NCBI GenBank assembly: GCA_964211495.1
Contig: CAXORL010000004.1
Coordinates: 124,001 to 188,000, forward strand
Length of the DNA: 64,000 bases
Direction of reading: 5' to 3'
Source of the DNA: Faucicola osloensis_B
GTDB taxonomy: Bacteria; Pseudomonadota; Gammaproteobacteria; Pseudomonadales; Moraxellaceae
The notes beneath the pieces were generated by a model. That model was not told the DNA's origin. It saw nothing but the letters and a program-made list of their open reading frames with translations, and did no database searches. Made by a program: the position numbers and the translations under genes. Shown piece after piece: positions 18,292-26,962 of this stretch. The first letter of the stretch is position 1, and every line of letters starts with the position of its first letter.

Positions 18292-18675
18292 ATGACATCT
18301 ATCACAACACTATCAAAAAAACTGGCAGTCCTGCCTTTGGTTGCCGTAATTAGCAGCGTCAGCGTATTACCAGGTTGCTCATGGTTTAGCGTGTACAAAA
18401 TCGATATCCCACAAGGCAAGCCGATTCATGAAGACAAATTAAGCCAAGTGCAAGTGGGTATGAATGCCAATCAAGTGCTGTATATACTAGGTAGCCCAAC
18501 CTTTAGAGACACCCTAAATCCGGTACGTTGGGATTATCTATACGATTTTACCCCAGGCACTAACGCCAAACGCGCCAACAAGCCCGCGATTCACAACGCC
18601 CAACAATACGCCAAAATTTATTTTGACCAAAATGGTATTGTCACCAGTATCGAGCGCCCAGCGGTGACTCAGTAA
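18292..18675 (+). CDS. bamE: Outer-membrane assembly lipoprotein BamE (SmpA/OmlA)
   Basis: Small lipoprotein of the BAM complex that folds beta-barrel proteins into the outer membrane. The 127-residue precursor has a signal peptide with lipobox VLPGC (Cys29). The SmpA/OmlA fold follows: QVQVGMNANQVLYILGSPTFRDTLNPVRWDYLYDFTPG, then IYFDQNGIVTSIERP. The RxxWxYxY stretch is the family hallmark. It is divergent from fur, as in several relatives. The strong hairpin at 18688-18722 ends the gene. Confidence 0.93.
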   Translation: MTSITTLSKKLAVLPLVAVISSVSVLPGCSWFSVYKIDIPQGKPIHEDKLSQVQVGMNANQVLYILGSPTFRDTLNPVRWDYLYDFTPGTNAKRANKPAIHNAQQYAKIYFDQNGIVTSIERPAVTQ

Positions 18676-18687
18676 GTTTTTTTGACT

Positions 18688-18722
18688 AAAAAAGCCAATC
18701 ATTGCTGTGATTGGCTTTTTTT
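18688..18722. terminator. Bidirectional terminator bamE/rnfH
   Basis: Arms AAAAAAGCCAATCA and TGATTGGCTTTTTT with a six-base loop; it can serve both the rightward bamE and the leftward rnfH transcript. Confidence 0.9.
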
Positions 18723-18753
18723 GTGCGCTACACAATAATACTGGGTCACACCC

Positions 18754-19029
18754 TCATCGGTTGAATTTTTTAGATAGTAATTTGCGTTTGTTTTGCGGGT
18801 CGATGGTCAAAGGGCGATAGATTTCGATTCTATCGCCTGTGTTGATCGCACTTTGCCAGTCGAGTTTATGGGAAAACACACCGACACTATAGCTAAAAAT
18901 CTGCGGATACTGCTGTTGCCAGCCTGTGGCATTGACTGCATCAATCACCCGGCTATCATCAGCAAGTTGCAGGGTTAACCGCAATTGTGTTTGGCTATCG
19001 GGCGCAAAGGCGATATCAACAGTAATCAT
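18754..19029 (-). CDS. rnfH: RnfH-family ubiquitin-like protein
   Basis: Small beta-grasp protein of 91 residues, the RnfH/UPF0125 family. It begins MITVDIAFAP and ends with the typical stretch GDRIEIYRPLTIDPQNKRK. The exact role of the family is unsettled. The frame is open to 19107, but the ATG at 19029 fits the family start and overlaps the stop of the preceding membrane-protein gene by four bases (ATGA), indicating translational coupling. In many gammaproteobacteria rnfH sits next to a RatA toxin-like gene and near bamE; here bamE is adjacent and convergent, but no RatA gene is seen. Confidence 0.88.
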   Translation of the reverse strand: MITVDIAFAPDSQTQLRLTLQLADDSRVIDAVNATGWQQQYPQIFSYSVGVFSHKLDWQSAINTGDRIEIYRPLTIDPQNKRKLLSKKFNR

Positions 19030-20117
19030 TTTGCCAGTCCTAGCACCCACCCCACCATCGCCAAAATCACCGCCAATGGCACAATAATACGTACCGCAAT
19101 ACGCCAAAGGTTATATAAGCCTTCTGAGCTAAAATTCAATGATTTGCGCAAATGGCTGATTTTCATTTGCCACCCTGCAAATACGGCTAGCCATATCGCC
19201 GTGACTAAACTAATCACGATAATCAGCTGATTGAGCCAAGCGGTTGGCACCATGGCTAGCGCAAGACTAAGCACTGCCAATACCACCAATGCCAAAAAGT
19301 TAAATTGCTGTTGTTGCCAGCGTAGTGACACTTGATGGGTCAAGATATGCAGTAAATACGCCGCCCCTGCGAGCATCGCCAATGCATTCAGCCCTGCCGC
19401 CATTGCGCTGTTTGGCGATAAAGTCATGGCAATCAGCGCACCCGCTAGTAACTGAAAACTCCACACCGGTAATACATAGCGACTCGCGGATTCGCGTGCA
19501 TTATCGGCAGCTGTAGTGTTCATCGTGAGCATTTGGTGGGTGCGCGCATGCCAGTATAATCCTGTACCTGCGCCCACACAGGCCAGCGCCAACACGACCG
19601 CCCCTGCCCACTCCGTCAAGGACGTCGCTGTCATCTGCCACGCCACAAACCCACCTTGCATGACATTGACTACCAACGCGGCAACGGCAAAACCGACCGC
19701 CAACCAACCTGCCAAATGCTTGATAAAACTCAGACCAATCACCAGCAGCACCATGATGGCTAACAAGGCAGGCAGAGCAATATTGCTTACCAGCGGATGG
19801 ATAATCTCGCCACTACTTGCTAGTAAATGCCCCACAACCGCCAGCAGCAGCACAATAGTCAGCCAACCAAACCCGCGCCAAACCGTTGACACGTCAGCTT
19901 CACGGGTCAGCATGGGCAGACCGACCAGCGGAGACGTACCGCTACGATGCGCCAAACCAATCTCTGCAAACACCAATGGCAACCCGACCAAGGTCATCGC
20001 CACCAGCCACAACAACCAAAAATCAATCTGCCCAATGTAGTCACGGCTAAACCAAGTAAAAACCAGCAGCGGCAGCAAACTTGCTATCAACATCGGCTGT
20101 AAACGATTAAATGGCAT
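19026..20117 (-). CDS. Polytopic membrane protein resembling a reduced sodium:neurotransmitter symporter
   Basis: 363 residues with about ten hydrophobic helices and very short loops. The segment WLVAMTLVGLPLVFAEIGLAHRSG followed by WRGFGWLTIVLLLAVVGHLLASSGEII resembles the TM2-TM3 region of the sodium:neurotransmitter symporter family. In that family GLPxxxAExAxGRRSG and WRxxGWL are recognisable. The TM1 motif that binds sodium and substrate in classical members (GNxWRFP) is not visible, and the protein is shorter than the usual 450 to 550 residues. Transport activity is therefore uncertain. Its stop overlaps the rnfH start. The family link is my inference from motifs only. Confidence 0.6.
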   Translation of the reverse strand: MPFNRLQPMLIASLLPLLVFTWFSRDYIGQIDFWLLWLVAMTLVGLPLVFAEIGLAHRSGTSPLVGLPMLTREADVSTVWRGFGWLTIVLLLAVVGHLLASSGEIIHPLVSNIALPALLAIMVLLVIGLSFIKHLAGWLAVGFAVAALVVNVMQGGFVAWQMTATSLTEWAGAVVLALACVGAGTGLYWHARTHQMLTMNTTAADNARESASRYVLPVWSFQLLAGALIAMTLSPNSAMAAGLNALAMLAGAAYLLHILTHQVSLRWQQQQFNFLALVVLAVLSLALAMVPTAWLNQLIIVISLVTAIWLAVFAGWQMKISHLRKSLNFSSEGLYNLWRIAVRIIVPLAVILAMVGWVLGLAK

Positions 20118-20321
20118 GGTGTTGGATTCCTTTGTAGCGGTGGGTTGTTGTCACAAAATTATTTGAGTCGCTAAAGTGATTTTAAAAAACTGACTGTAAA
20201 AAAGTAACTTTAAAATTCAACAGTGCAAAAATAAATCGCCGCTATTTTAGCAAACCCACACCGTATGCAAAACCCACCAACGCAAAATCCACACAAACTT
20301 ATCAAAAATAGCTGTCAAAAT

Positions 20322-20352
20322 AAAAAACCCTGCGTGTCACAGGGCTTTTTTT
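20322..20352 (-). terminator. Terminator downstream of the TerD-like gene
   Basis: Arms AAAAAACCCTG and CAGGGCTTTTTT around a short loop, 40 bases after the stop of the leftward TerD-like gene at 20390; read leftward it ends in a T-run. Confidence 0.8.
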
Positions 20353-20389
20353 ATGGCTTCACATTATTGCTTCATATTAAAAAGCGCGG

Positions 20390-20998
20390 TCACACATGCG
20401 GTAAAATCGCAGGCATCAAATCGTGAAAGGTACGACCTGACGCGGTTTCACCAATGGCATGCATTTTCCACTCACCGTTATGACGATAAATTTTTGCCAA
20501 AATCAGCGCGGTATGACTGCCTTGGGCTGACAAATCATAACGGGCAACTTCACTGTTATTGCTGGCATTCACCAAACGACAAAACGCATTATTGACCGTG
20601 GCAAAAGTTTGACCCGTAAAGCTATTGACAGTAAAAACCAAGGCTTGCACATGGGCAGGGATACGAGATAAATTGACATTAATCACTTCGTCATCGCCAT
20701 CGCCAGCACCGGTGCGGTTATCGCCTGTGTGTTGTATGCTACTGTCTTTTGACTGCAATTGTCCAAACCAAATCGCATCCACCATTTGTTTGTTGGCATC
20801 AAGCATGATACACGACGCATCCAAGTCAATGCTGTTGCCGCCACTGCCGCCACCGCCGAAAAAGCCACCCAAAAATCCACCTGATTTTTGCGGCGCAGCA
20901 CCGACATCCCAACCCAGACCCATTTTGATTTGGCTGAGTGCACCACCTGCTTCTTTTTCTAGCGAGATTTTTTGACCTTTCGATAAATTCACTGCCAT
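20390..20998 (-). CDS. TerD-family calcium-binding stress protein with Gly-rich insert
   Basis: Cytoplasmic TerD-domain protein of 202 residues. It has the typical start AVNLSKGQKISLEK, the calcium-site signature DNRTGAGDGDDEVINVNL, and the end segments ALILAKIYRHNGEWKMHAIGE. Between the first strand and the FDLD-like NSIDLDASCIMLD there is a glycine-rich insert (residues about 38-53, GGFLGGFFGGGGSGG), as in some paralogues. TerD proteins are linked to tellurite, phage and chemical stress resistance, but their mechanism is not settled. It forms a same-strand group with an AIM24 gene, a second TerD and a DUF475 gene. Confidence 0.9.
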   Translation of the reverse strand: MAVNLSKGQKISLEKEAGGALSQIKMGLGWDVGAAPQKSGGFLGGFFGGGGSGGNSIDLDASCIMLDANKQMVDAIWFGQLQSKDSSIQHTGDNRTGAGDGDDEVINVNLSRIPAHVQALVFTVNSFTGQTFATVNNAFCRLVNASNNSEVARYDLSAQGSHTALILAKIYRHNGEWKMHAIGETASGRTFHDLMPAILPHV

Positions 20999-21089
20999 GT
21001 TGGTTTCCTTATTTTATTTTTTTAATATTCTATCTAGCTATGTTTTAAGCTATATTTTAAGAGGTTGATAACGGCTTGGCAGACACTGA

Positions 21090-21842
21090 CTATAACAAAC
21101 CGCCTAAAATACCTTCATTGCCACCGCGTCCGCCTGAGTTTGACCCCAGTAAACTTTGAATCCAGCCTTGGTAAGTATCACGGTTGCGCGAGCAAATCAC
21201 TACTTTGCCTTGACCTGAGAACTTTAGCACCATGCCTTCGCCGCTCGTGACTGAATTGATGATATTGCCCAAAAAGCCTTTTTTCTGGCTGGTCGCCATT
21301 GACAGGCTATATTGCAGTCGGCTATCCCAACATACCACGTGACCGTTATCAATAATCACATCTTTATCAGGCGTGACATCAATCTCAAACAAAGAACCAA
21401 ATCCCGATACCACGAGCTGACCTTGACCTTGCGTTTGCATGACCATAAAGCCACCCGTATCCCCAAATATAGCGCCGCCTAAATTGCGCTGGATATTGGC
21501 ACGCAAATCAACACCATTGGTCGCTGCCACAAAGGCACCGTCACTAAGCGTATACTGATTGGCGCCGACGTCTAAGATTTGCATATCACCATCAAGTGTA
21601 GGCGCCAGTAAGCAGTCACCCTCACCATTTACCGCTTCAATTTGCTGTTGAAAAATCGACTCATCATTGGCAAATCGGCGCATCAAAGCTTGCATGACGC
21701 CGCCACGCATCTGACCTTTAAGCTCAAGATTTGACTCCATCATGACCATGGCATTGGATTCGCAATAAATCGAATCGCCTTTTTTGAGATTACAATGCAA
21801 AAATGGCTCAATCGTCCCAATCATACTAAACGTCGCTGCCAT
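21090..21842 (-). CDS. AIM24/TIGR00266-family protein
   Basis: Soluble beta-rich protein of 250 residues of the AIM24 (TIGR00266) family. It has the N-terminal stretch HCNLKKGDSIYCESNAMVMME, QMRGGVMQALMRRFANDESIF, and the Gly-rich repeats GFMVMQTQGQGQLVVSGFGS and VLKFSGQGKVVICSRN. It ends with a Gly-rich tail (NSGGRGGNEGILGGLL) like the insert of the neighbouring TerD. Bacterial members commonly sit with TerD genes, as here; the biochemical role is unknown. The region upstream carries three tandem mini-hairpins. Confidence 0.85.
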   Translation of the reverse strand: MAATFSMIGTIEPFLHCNLKKGDSIYCESNAMVMMESNLELKGQMRGGVMQALMRRFANDESIFQQQIEAVNGEGDCLLAPTLDGDMQILDVGANQYTLSDGAFVAATNGVDLRANIQRNLGGAIFGDTGGFMVMQTQGQGQLVVSGFGSLFEIDVTPDKDVIIDNGHVVCWDSRLQYSLSMATSQKKGFLGNIINSVTSGEGMVLKFSGQGKVVICSRNRDTYQGWIQSLLGSNSGGRGGNEGILGGLL

Positions 21843-21900
21843 AGGGTAAGGTATCCTTATAAACTAAGTGGCAAAAATGATGATAAAAGTAGCTAAGTTT

Positions 21901-21958
21901 GAAAAAGCCCTTAGGCTTAAAAAAGCGCTGAAGCTTAAAAAGCACTCAGGCTAAAAAA
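21901..21958 (-). repeat. Three tandem mini-hairpin repeats upstream of the AIM24 gene
   Basis: Imperfect 16-18 bp units, each close to AAAAAGCCCTTAGGCTTA on the plus strand. Each has short self-complementary arms (for example AAGCC/GGCTT) and an A-run that reads as a T-run on the minus strand. They lie between the TerD gene at 22036 and the AIM24 gene at 21842. As leftward RNA they resemble a series of weak terminators or attenuators. Confidence 0.65.
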
Positions 21959-22035
21959 ATGATTATGTTGAAAAAAAGGGGCAAGCCGATGCCACCCCAT
22001 TGTTAAAAAAATGTTAAAAATTTTTAGCCAAAAAA

Positions 22036-22611
22036 CTAAACAGCAACGCCATATGACGCAGCCAATGGCCCTAAACCGCCAGCAAAACCTTGTCCAACCG
22101 CGCGGAATTTCCACTCGCCATTGTTCTTATAAAGTTCACCGAAAATCATCGCCGTCTCGGTGCTGCTGTCTTCTGACAAATCATAACGAGCCACTTCAGC
22201 ACCGCCTTGGGTATTCACGATACGAATATAAGCGTTTGCTACTTGACCAAAGTTTTGGTTACGCGCTTGACCTTCATAAATCACTGCACAAAATACCACT
22301 TTGCTCACATCGGCTGGGACTTTAGACAAATCTACTTTGATGACTTCATCATCGCCATCGCCTTCACCGGTGCGGTTATCACCCGTATGCTCTACCGAGC
22401 CATCGGCTGATTTTAGGTTGTTAAAGAAAATAAAATCTGCATCTGCCCGTACTTTACCCGATTCATTGACCAAAAACGCGACCGCGTCTAAGTCAAAGGC
22501 TTGCCCGTCAGTGGCACGTGGGTTCCAGCCAAGACCAACGGCCATGTTGGTCAAATTTGGTGCTTCCTTTGATAAATTAACATTACCACCTTTGGTTAAG
22601 CTAATTGCCAT
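22036..22611 (-). CDS. terD: TerD/TerE-family calcium-binding stress protein
   Basis: Classical TerD-domain protein of 191 residues. It starts AISLTKGGNVNLSKEAPNL, has GLGWNPRATDGQAFDLDAVAFLV, the acidic calcium site HTGDNRTGEGDGDDEVIKVDL, and the C-terminal ETAMIFGELYKNNGEWKFRAVGQG. It lacks the Gly-rich insert of its paralogue at 20390. The leftward order is DUF475, this gene, AIM24, then the second TerD, with gaps of 190 to 380 bases, so the group probably has more than one promoter. No terA, terZ or tellurite methyltransferase is present, so a tellurite phenotype should not be assumed. Confidence 0.92.
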   Translation of the reverse strand: MAISLTKGGNVNLSKEAPNLTNMAVGLGWNPRATDGQAFDLDAVAFLVNESGKVRADADFIFFNNLKSADGSVEHTGDNRTGEGDGDDEVIKVDLSKVPADVSKVVFCAVIYEGQARNQNFGQVANAYIRIVNTQGGAEVARYDLSEDSSTETAMIFGELYKNNGEWKFRAVGQGFAGGLGPLAASYGVAV

Positions 22612-22989
22612 TGTTTTATCCTTTGTAATAAATTTTTGAAGTCAAATAAGAAAATCGATGTCCGTTGTCATGCGCTGCGCCTTTCATTCTCAGACTGCAA
22701 GCTCAGACTACAAGTGCCTAGAACAAAAGCGCGCCAAGACTAAAATCGCCCAAAATAAAAGACTCAAACACCGTAAAAAATCGCCTAAAAAAGCAAAACG
22801 TGAGCCGAAACCCACGTTTTAACTATACCTTTGGTGATAGAATTTGTCCACCATTCGGCTACATTAAGCTGTTATATTTATGTGTCAAAAGCTTAAGGGA
22901 TATTAAGCTCAAGCCAGCATCTTAAATACCGCTACTCTTAGGCATGAGCCCCAGACTTTTAGCGTCTTTTAGTATTTTTTTAGCATCTT
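22612..22989. other. Intergenic region between DUF475 and TerD genes
   Basis: 378 bases without a gene. It carries a hairpin at 22795-22820 (arms AAAACGTG and CACGTTTT) followed, on the minus strand, by a T-run about ten bases later, a likely terminator for the DUF475 transcript. Next to the DUF475 stop are short repeats of TCTTTTAG (22960-23000). Confidence 0.55.
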
Positions 22990-24063
22990 TTAGTGTTTCG
23001 CCAAGGCTTCTTCGCCTTTACGGTAGCTGATAGAGTTAATTACTGCCCATACGATAAAGGCAATCCCAATCAAACCCGTTACGATTTCTGGCACTTCGAT
23101 ATGCACGGTTGCCAATAGCATGATAACCGCCAACGCGCCAATCGCATAATGCGCGCCATGTTCTAGATACACAAACTCATCGAGCGTGCCTTTTTCTACC
23201 AAGAAAATGGTCATGGATCGCACAAACATCGCACCAATTGCCAAACCAAGCATGATGATAATCACGTCATTGGTAATGGCAAACGCACCAATCACCCCAT
23301 CAAAACTAAACGACGCATCGAGTACTTCTAGATACAAGAAACCTGCAATACCGCCTTTAGCAATCGCGCCAGCGACTTCTTTGCCTTCAATCACATCGGG
23401 GGTTGATTCATCATCATCGTCCGCGCCTTCTAACAGGCTTGATAACACATTGGTGGCTAGATAAATCAAAATACCAAACACACCTGCAGTCAATACAGCG
23501 GCTTTACGCGCTGGATCTACCCAAAACAGTGCTATCATCAATAACGCCAATGCCACAAACACACTCATGGCATCGACTTTGCCAAATCGTGCCAATTTAC
23601 GCTCTAGCCATTCAAACCACATCACTTCTTTTTCATCAAAGATGAAGTTTAAAAACACGAGCAATAAAAACATACCACCAAACGCCGCAATCTCAGCATG
23701 GTGCTCAATGAGCTTTGCCGAGTATTCTTTCGGGTTGTTGAGCGCCATGTTGATGACATCCATCATGCCCATATCGGCAGTCACCGCGACAATGACAATC
23801 GGGAATACCAGACGCATACCAAATACCGCGATGAGCATACCCACAGTCAAGAAAATCATTTTCCAAAACTTATCCCAGGTTTTGAGTACCGAGGCATTGA
23901 CCACCGCATTATCAAACGACAGTGAAATCTCCATCACTGCCAAAATCAGCGTGACAAACAGCGCTGACATCATAGTGCCAACGCCACCATGTGAAAAACC
24001 CCACCACGCTGCAATTGCCAGCGCAATCGTGGTAAAGACAATATCAAAATAAAAATGTCTCAT
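22990..24063 (-). CDS. DUF475 (TerC-like) integral membrane protein
   Basis: 357-residue inner-membrane protein with about nine helices. Signature stretches are LAVMEISLSFDNAVVNASVL in the second helix, FGGMFLLLVFLNFIFDEKEVMWFEWLERKLARFG, and LEVLDASFSFDGVIGAFAITNDVIIIMLGLAIGAMFVRSM. The repeated acidic SFDNA/SFDGV motifs in membrane segments are shared with the TerC superfamily, which is linked to manganese export and metal stress. It co-occurs here with two TerD and one AIM24 gene. The transported ion is unknown. Confidence 0.88.
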   Translation of the reverse strand: MRHFYFDIVFTTIALAIAAWWGFSHGGVGTMMSALFVTLILAVMEISLSFDNAVVNASVLKTWDKFWKMIFLTVGMLIAVFGMRLVFPIVIVAVTADMGMMDVINMALNNPKEYSAKLIEHHAEIAAFGGMFLLLVFLNFIFDEKEVMWFEWLERKLARFGKVDAMSVFVALALLMIALFWVDPARKAAVLTAGVFGILIYLATNVLSSLLEGADDDDESTPDVIEGKEVAGAIAKGGIAGFLYLEVLDASFSFDGVIGAFAITNDVIIIMLGLAIGAMFVRSMTIFLVEKGTLDEFVYLEHGAHYAIGALAVIMLLATVHIEVPEIVTGLIGIAFIVWAVINSISYRKGEEALAKH

Positions 24064-24337
24064 AATAATCCTACAAATTGAAAAAATTAACGGCTAATAA
24101 AGTCATCTAACGCATAAGATGATTGGATGTGCTTATCTTACACAACTATTTGTTCAATCATACTACAAATGTGTTACCAAACAATTGATTGCATGCTTAA
24201 ACCACGCATTATGGCAAATATTCGCCAACTTGGTGCATTTATGGGTACAATAGCGACTTTTAATTTTTTAAACCAAGCGTTAACTGCAAAATATTGCGAT
24301 TAACCTGTGTTTAAACCCTGTTTGGAAGCGTCGCGGT

Positions 24338-25249
24338 ATGTTAGAAAACTTTATCACCCTTGTTCTGATTCTTGCCCCCTTGGTGGTCGGGTTTTTGCTG
24401 CCATTACCGCAACGATTCATGCCGCTGGTAGACAAGCTACTGACCAACTTGGTGTTTGTGATTTTAACCTTTATTGGTCTTTCGTTGTCGCAGATTGCTG
24501 ACTTAGGCGCGCAGATTGGTTTTATTGGCACCAATGTGGCGGTATTGGCGATTTGTACCCTAGGGGCAGGTTTTATCAGTTTGCTGATGTTTGATAGGCT
24601 GCATCCTTGGCAACGTGCCCTCCCCCATAAGCATAGCCAAGCAGGTTTTAGCATCACAGGAAGCCTCGTTCAGTTGTGCTGTGTGGTGTTGGGTTTTGTA
24701 CTAGGCAAATTGCTGCCAATAACGGATGTGCCGATTGATGGCATCATCAAGGGCTTGTTGATTTTGCTGATTTTATTGGTGGGTTTTCAGTTATCGCATT
24801 CGGGGATGACGTTGCGGCAGGTATTGGTCAACAAACGCGGCGTACAAGCCTGTGTGATTTTTTGTCTCAGTGTGGCAGTCGGTGGTTTACTGTACGCACT
24901 GATAATGCCTGACGTGACCTTCACCCAAGGCTTAGCACTATCTTCTGGCTATGGCTGGTATTCGTTGTCGGGGATTATCATGACTGATGCGTATGGCGCC
25001 GTTTGGGGAAGTGTGGCATTGCTCAATGACTTGTTACGTGAGTTCACGGCGCTACTGTTTATCCCTATGCTGATTCGCAAATACCCCACCACCGCGGTGG
25101 GTTTGGGCGGGGTGACTACTATGGATTTTACCTTGCCGGTCATCCAAAGCTCAGGGGGAAATGAAGTGGTACCGCTTGCCATGAGCTTTGGATTTTTGGT
25201 CAATATCATCTCACCGGTGTTAATGGTAGTATTTTCAAGTTTTGGCTAA
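24338..25249 (+). CDS. lysO: Lysine exporter LysO family membrane protein
   Basis: Inner-membrane exporter of the LysO/YbjE (DUF340) family, known in E. coli to export lysine and thialysine. The 303 residues form about eight helices. Family stretches are FITLVLILAPLVVGFLLP, SLSQIADLGAQIGFIGTNV, ALSSGYGWYSLSGIIMTDAYG, and GGVTTMDFTLPVIQSSGGNEVVPLAMSFGF. The RBS is weak. Its stop is only 8 bases from the convergent secreted-protein gene and no terminator separates them. It is divergent from the DUF475 gene. Confidence 0.88.
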   Translation: MLENFITLVLILAPLVVGFLLPLPQRFMPLVDKLLTNLVFVILTFIGLSLSQIADLGAQIGFIGTNVAVLAICTLGAGFISLLMFDRLHPWQRALPHKHSQAGFSITGSLVQLCCVVLGFVLGKLLPITDVPIDGIIKGLLILLILLVGFQLSHSGMTLRQVLVNKRGVQACVIFCLSVAVGGLLYALIMPDVTFTQGLALSSGYGWYSLSGIIMTDAYGAVWGSVALLNDLLREFTALLFIPMLIRKYPTTAVGLGGVTTMDFTLPVIQSSGGNEVVPLAMSFGFLVNIISPVLMVVFSSFG

Positions 25250-25257
25250 TCACACAA

Positions 25258-25629
25258 TCAATACGCGCAAAACTCAACTTGTTGGTCGCCATACGGACTG
25301 CGTACTGTTACATAATGCAGACCTTTCATGCGGGTGTGAATACGATAGGTGTTGTCGTCAATCCATTCACCTCGCAGCACACCTCGTGCATCTCTGATGT
25401 GGATACCGTCTTCCATATTGGCGGCTTTGACTTCAAAATCTTGGTTTTTTAGCAGATACAGGCTATAAGTTTTAGTTTTACTAAAATCGCCTGAATAACT
25501 GGCGCAGTAACTACCCTTTGGGAAAATAATTTTGGTAGCTGTCGCGGCAGTGGCAGTTTGGGTGGTTACCGCTACCGATAGCATGGCTATAGCTGCGCCA
25601 AATAAGGGGGCTGTAAAACGTGTTTTCAT
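25258..25629 (-). CDS. Small secreted protein of unknown function
   Basis: 123 residues with a classical signal peptide (cleavage after TATA, near residue 29) and a 94-residue periplasmic or secreted domain. The domain has two cysteines that could form a disulfide, in GSYCASYSGDF and the last residues EFCAY. In between are alternating beta-strand segments (TYSLYLLKNQDFEVKA, TYRIHTRMKGLHYVTVRSP). I do not recognise a family. A strong RBS, AAGGAGA, precedes the ATG. It is a single gene, tail-to-tail with lysO. Confidence 0.7.
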   Translation of the reverse strand: MKTRFTAPLFGAAIAMLSVAVTTQTATAATATKIIFPKGSYCASYSGDFSKTKTYSLYLLKNQDFEVKAANMEDGIHIRDARGVLRGEWIDDNTYRIHTRMKGLHYVTVRSPYGDQQVEFCAY

Positions 25630-25764
25630 TTCGTTCTCCTTGTCTTTGTTTGACTATTGTTTAATATGACAATTTCCTATTGCCGCTTGATTATTATTAG
25701 CAGATTTTCTAGTCACTTTCATGATAACTTTAGTAAAAAAATTTGTTTGTTTTATCAGCCCAAT

Positions 25765-25802
25765 AAAAAACCCCGATCATGTCATCACACGACCGGGGTT
25801 TT
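25765..25802 (-). terminator. Terminator after the nemA-like gene
   Basis: Arms AAAACCCCG and CGGGGTTTT (with outer A/T extension) enclose a loop of about 17 bases, 36 bases after the stop of the leftward nemA-like gene. Confidence 0.8.
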
Positions 25803-25837
25803 CATATTTGCTAATACGATTATTTTGGGTAGTACAA

Positions 25838-26962
25838 TTATTGGGCTAACGCAGGATAATCGGTATAGCCTTCTTGATCGCCACCATAAAAAGTGGCTGG
25901 GTTCGGTTGATTAAGCGGCGCATTTTGCTGAAAACGCTCAACCAAATCTGGATTTGCGATATAACTACGACCAAATGCGACGGCATCAATTAAGCCATCA
26001 CGAATTAGCGCGTCTGCTTTTTCTGCCGTATACCCGCCTGCACCGATAAGCACGCCGTGATAAGTATCACGAATTTGGCGACGGAATTCTGCGGTAAAGG
26101 GTTTGCCACCTGCCCAGTCTGGCTCAGAGATATGTAAATAGGCTAGGTTAAAGCTATCAATCAGCTTGATGATTGCTAACGCATCGTCTTCGCTACCGGC
26201 ATCCACACCATTGAATTGACCCAGTGGCGAGATACGGATACCCACTTTGTCACTCCCAATCGCGTTAGTGACTGCCGTTAGAATTTCTTTCAAAAAGCGC
26301 ATACGGTTCTCTAAGCTACCACCGTATTCATCGCTGCGTTGGTTGACGCTCTCATACAAGAATTGATGAATCAAATACCCATGTGCACCGTGGATTTCAA
26401 TAAAATCCATGCCCGCTTCAATCGCATTACGCGCGGCGCTGGCAAAATCATCGACGGTTTGTTTGATTTCTGCGGTGGTCATCTCACGCGCTGGCGTGGC
26501 AGTCACACGGTATACTTTGCCTTCGTCATCTTTTAACGAGGTGCGTACCGCATCACCCAAATCCACGGTCGATGCTGATACAGGCGGCTGACCTTGTGGG
26601 CGTAAGCTATAATGCGATACTACCCCTGTGTGCCATAGCTGCATAGCAATATGACCGCCTGCTTGGTGTACGCTATCAGCAATCATTTTCCAGCCTGCAA
26701 TTTGCGCGGCACTAAAAATACCGGGCGCGCCTGCATAGCCTTTGGCATCGGCTGAGATATCCGTGGCTTCTGTGATAATCAAACCACTGCTAGCGCGCTG
26801 GGTATAATAGGTTGCCATGAGTGGCGTTGGCAAGCCACCAATATTTTTTGTTCCATTTGGCAAATCAGCACTACGCAGACGGGTCAATGGCGCCATAAAG
26901 ACGCGGTTTGGCAAGCGCATCGCGCCCACGTTAATCGGTGATAGAAGAGCGGAGTAAGACAT
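25838..26962 (-). CDS. nemA: Alkene reductase of the Old Yellow Enzyme family (NemA-like)
   Basis: FMN-dependent NAD(P)H oxidoreductase that reduces activated C=C bonds, N-ethylmaleimide and nitro-compounds. The 374-residue TIM barrel shows FMAPLTRLRS, IITEATDIS, MQLWHTGVVSH, the catalytic GMDFIEIHGAHGYLIHQFLY with its His/His pair, SDEYGGSLENRMRFLKEI, and the C-terminal phosphate site VAFGRSYIANPDLVERF. GAGGA precedes the ATG. It is divergent from yqhD across 396 bases containing operator-like repeats. In E. coli, nemA and yqhD both respond to reactive electrophiles, so shared control is plausible, but no NemR-type regulator gene is in the window. Confidence 0.92.
   Translation of the reverse strand: MSYSALLSPINVGAMRLPNRVFMAPLTRLRSADLPNGTKNIGGLPTPLMATYYTQRASSGLIITEATDISADAKGYAGAPGIFSAAQIAGWKMIADSVHQAGGHIAMQLWHTGVVSHYSLRPQGQPPVSASTVDLGDAVRTSLKDDEGKVYRVTATPAREMTTAEIKQTVDDFASAARNAIEAGMDFIEIHGAHGYLIHQFLYESVNQRSDEYGGSLENRMRFLKEILTAVTNAIGSDKVGIRISPLGQFNGVDAGSEDDALAIIKLIDSFNLAYLHISEPDWAGGKPFTAEFRRQIRDTYHGVLIGAGGYTAEKADALIRDGLIDAVAFGRSYIANPDLVERFQQNAPLNQPNPATFYGGDQEGYTDYPALAQ

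Noticed and set aside
20390..24063. Tellurite resistance operon
   Set aside because: Only TerD-type, AIM24 and DUF475 genes are present; the classical set (terA, terB, terC, terZ) is incomplete, so a resistance phenotype is not supported.
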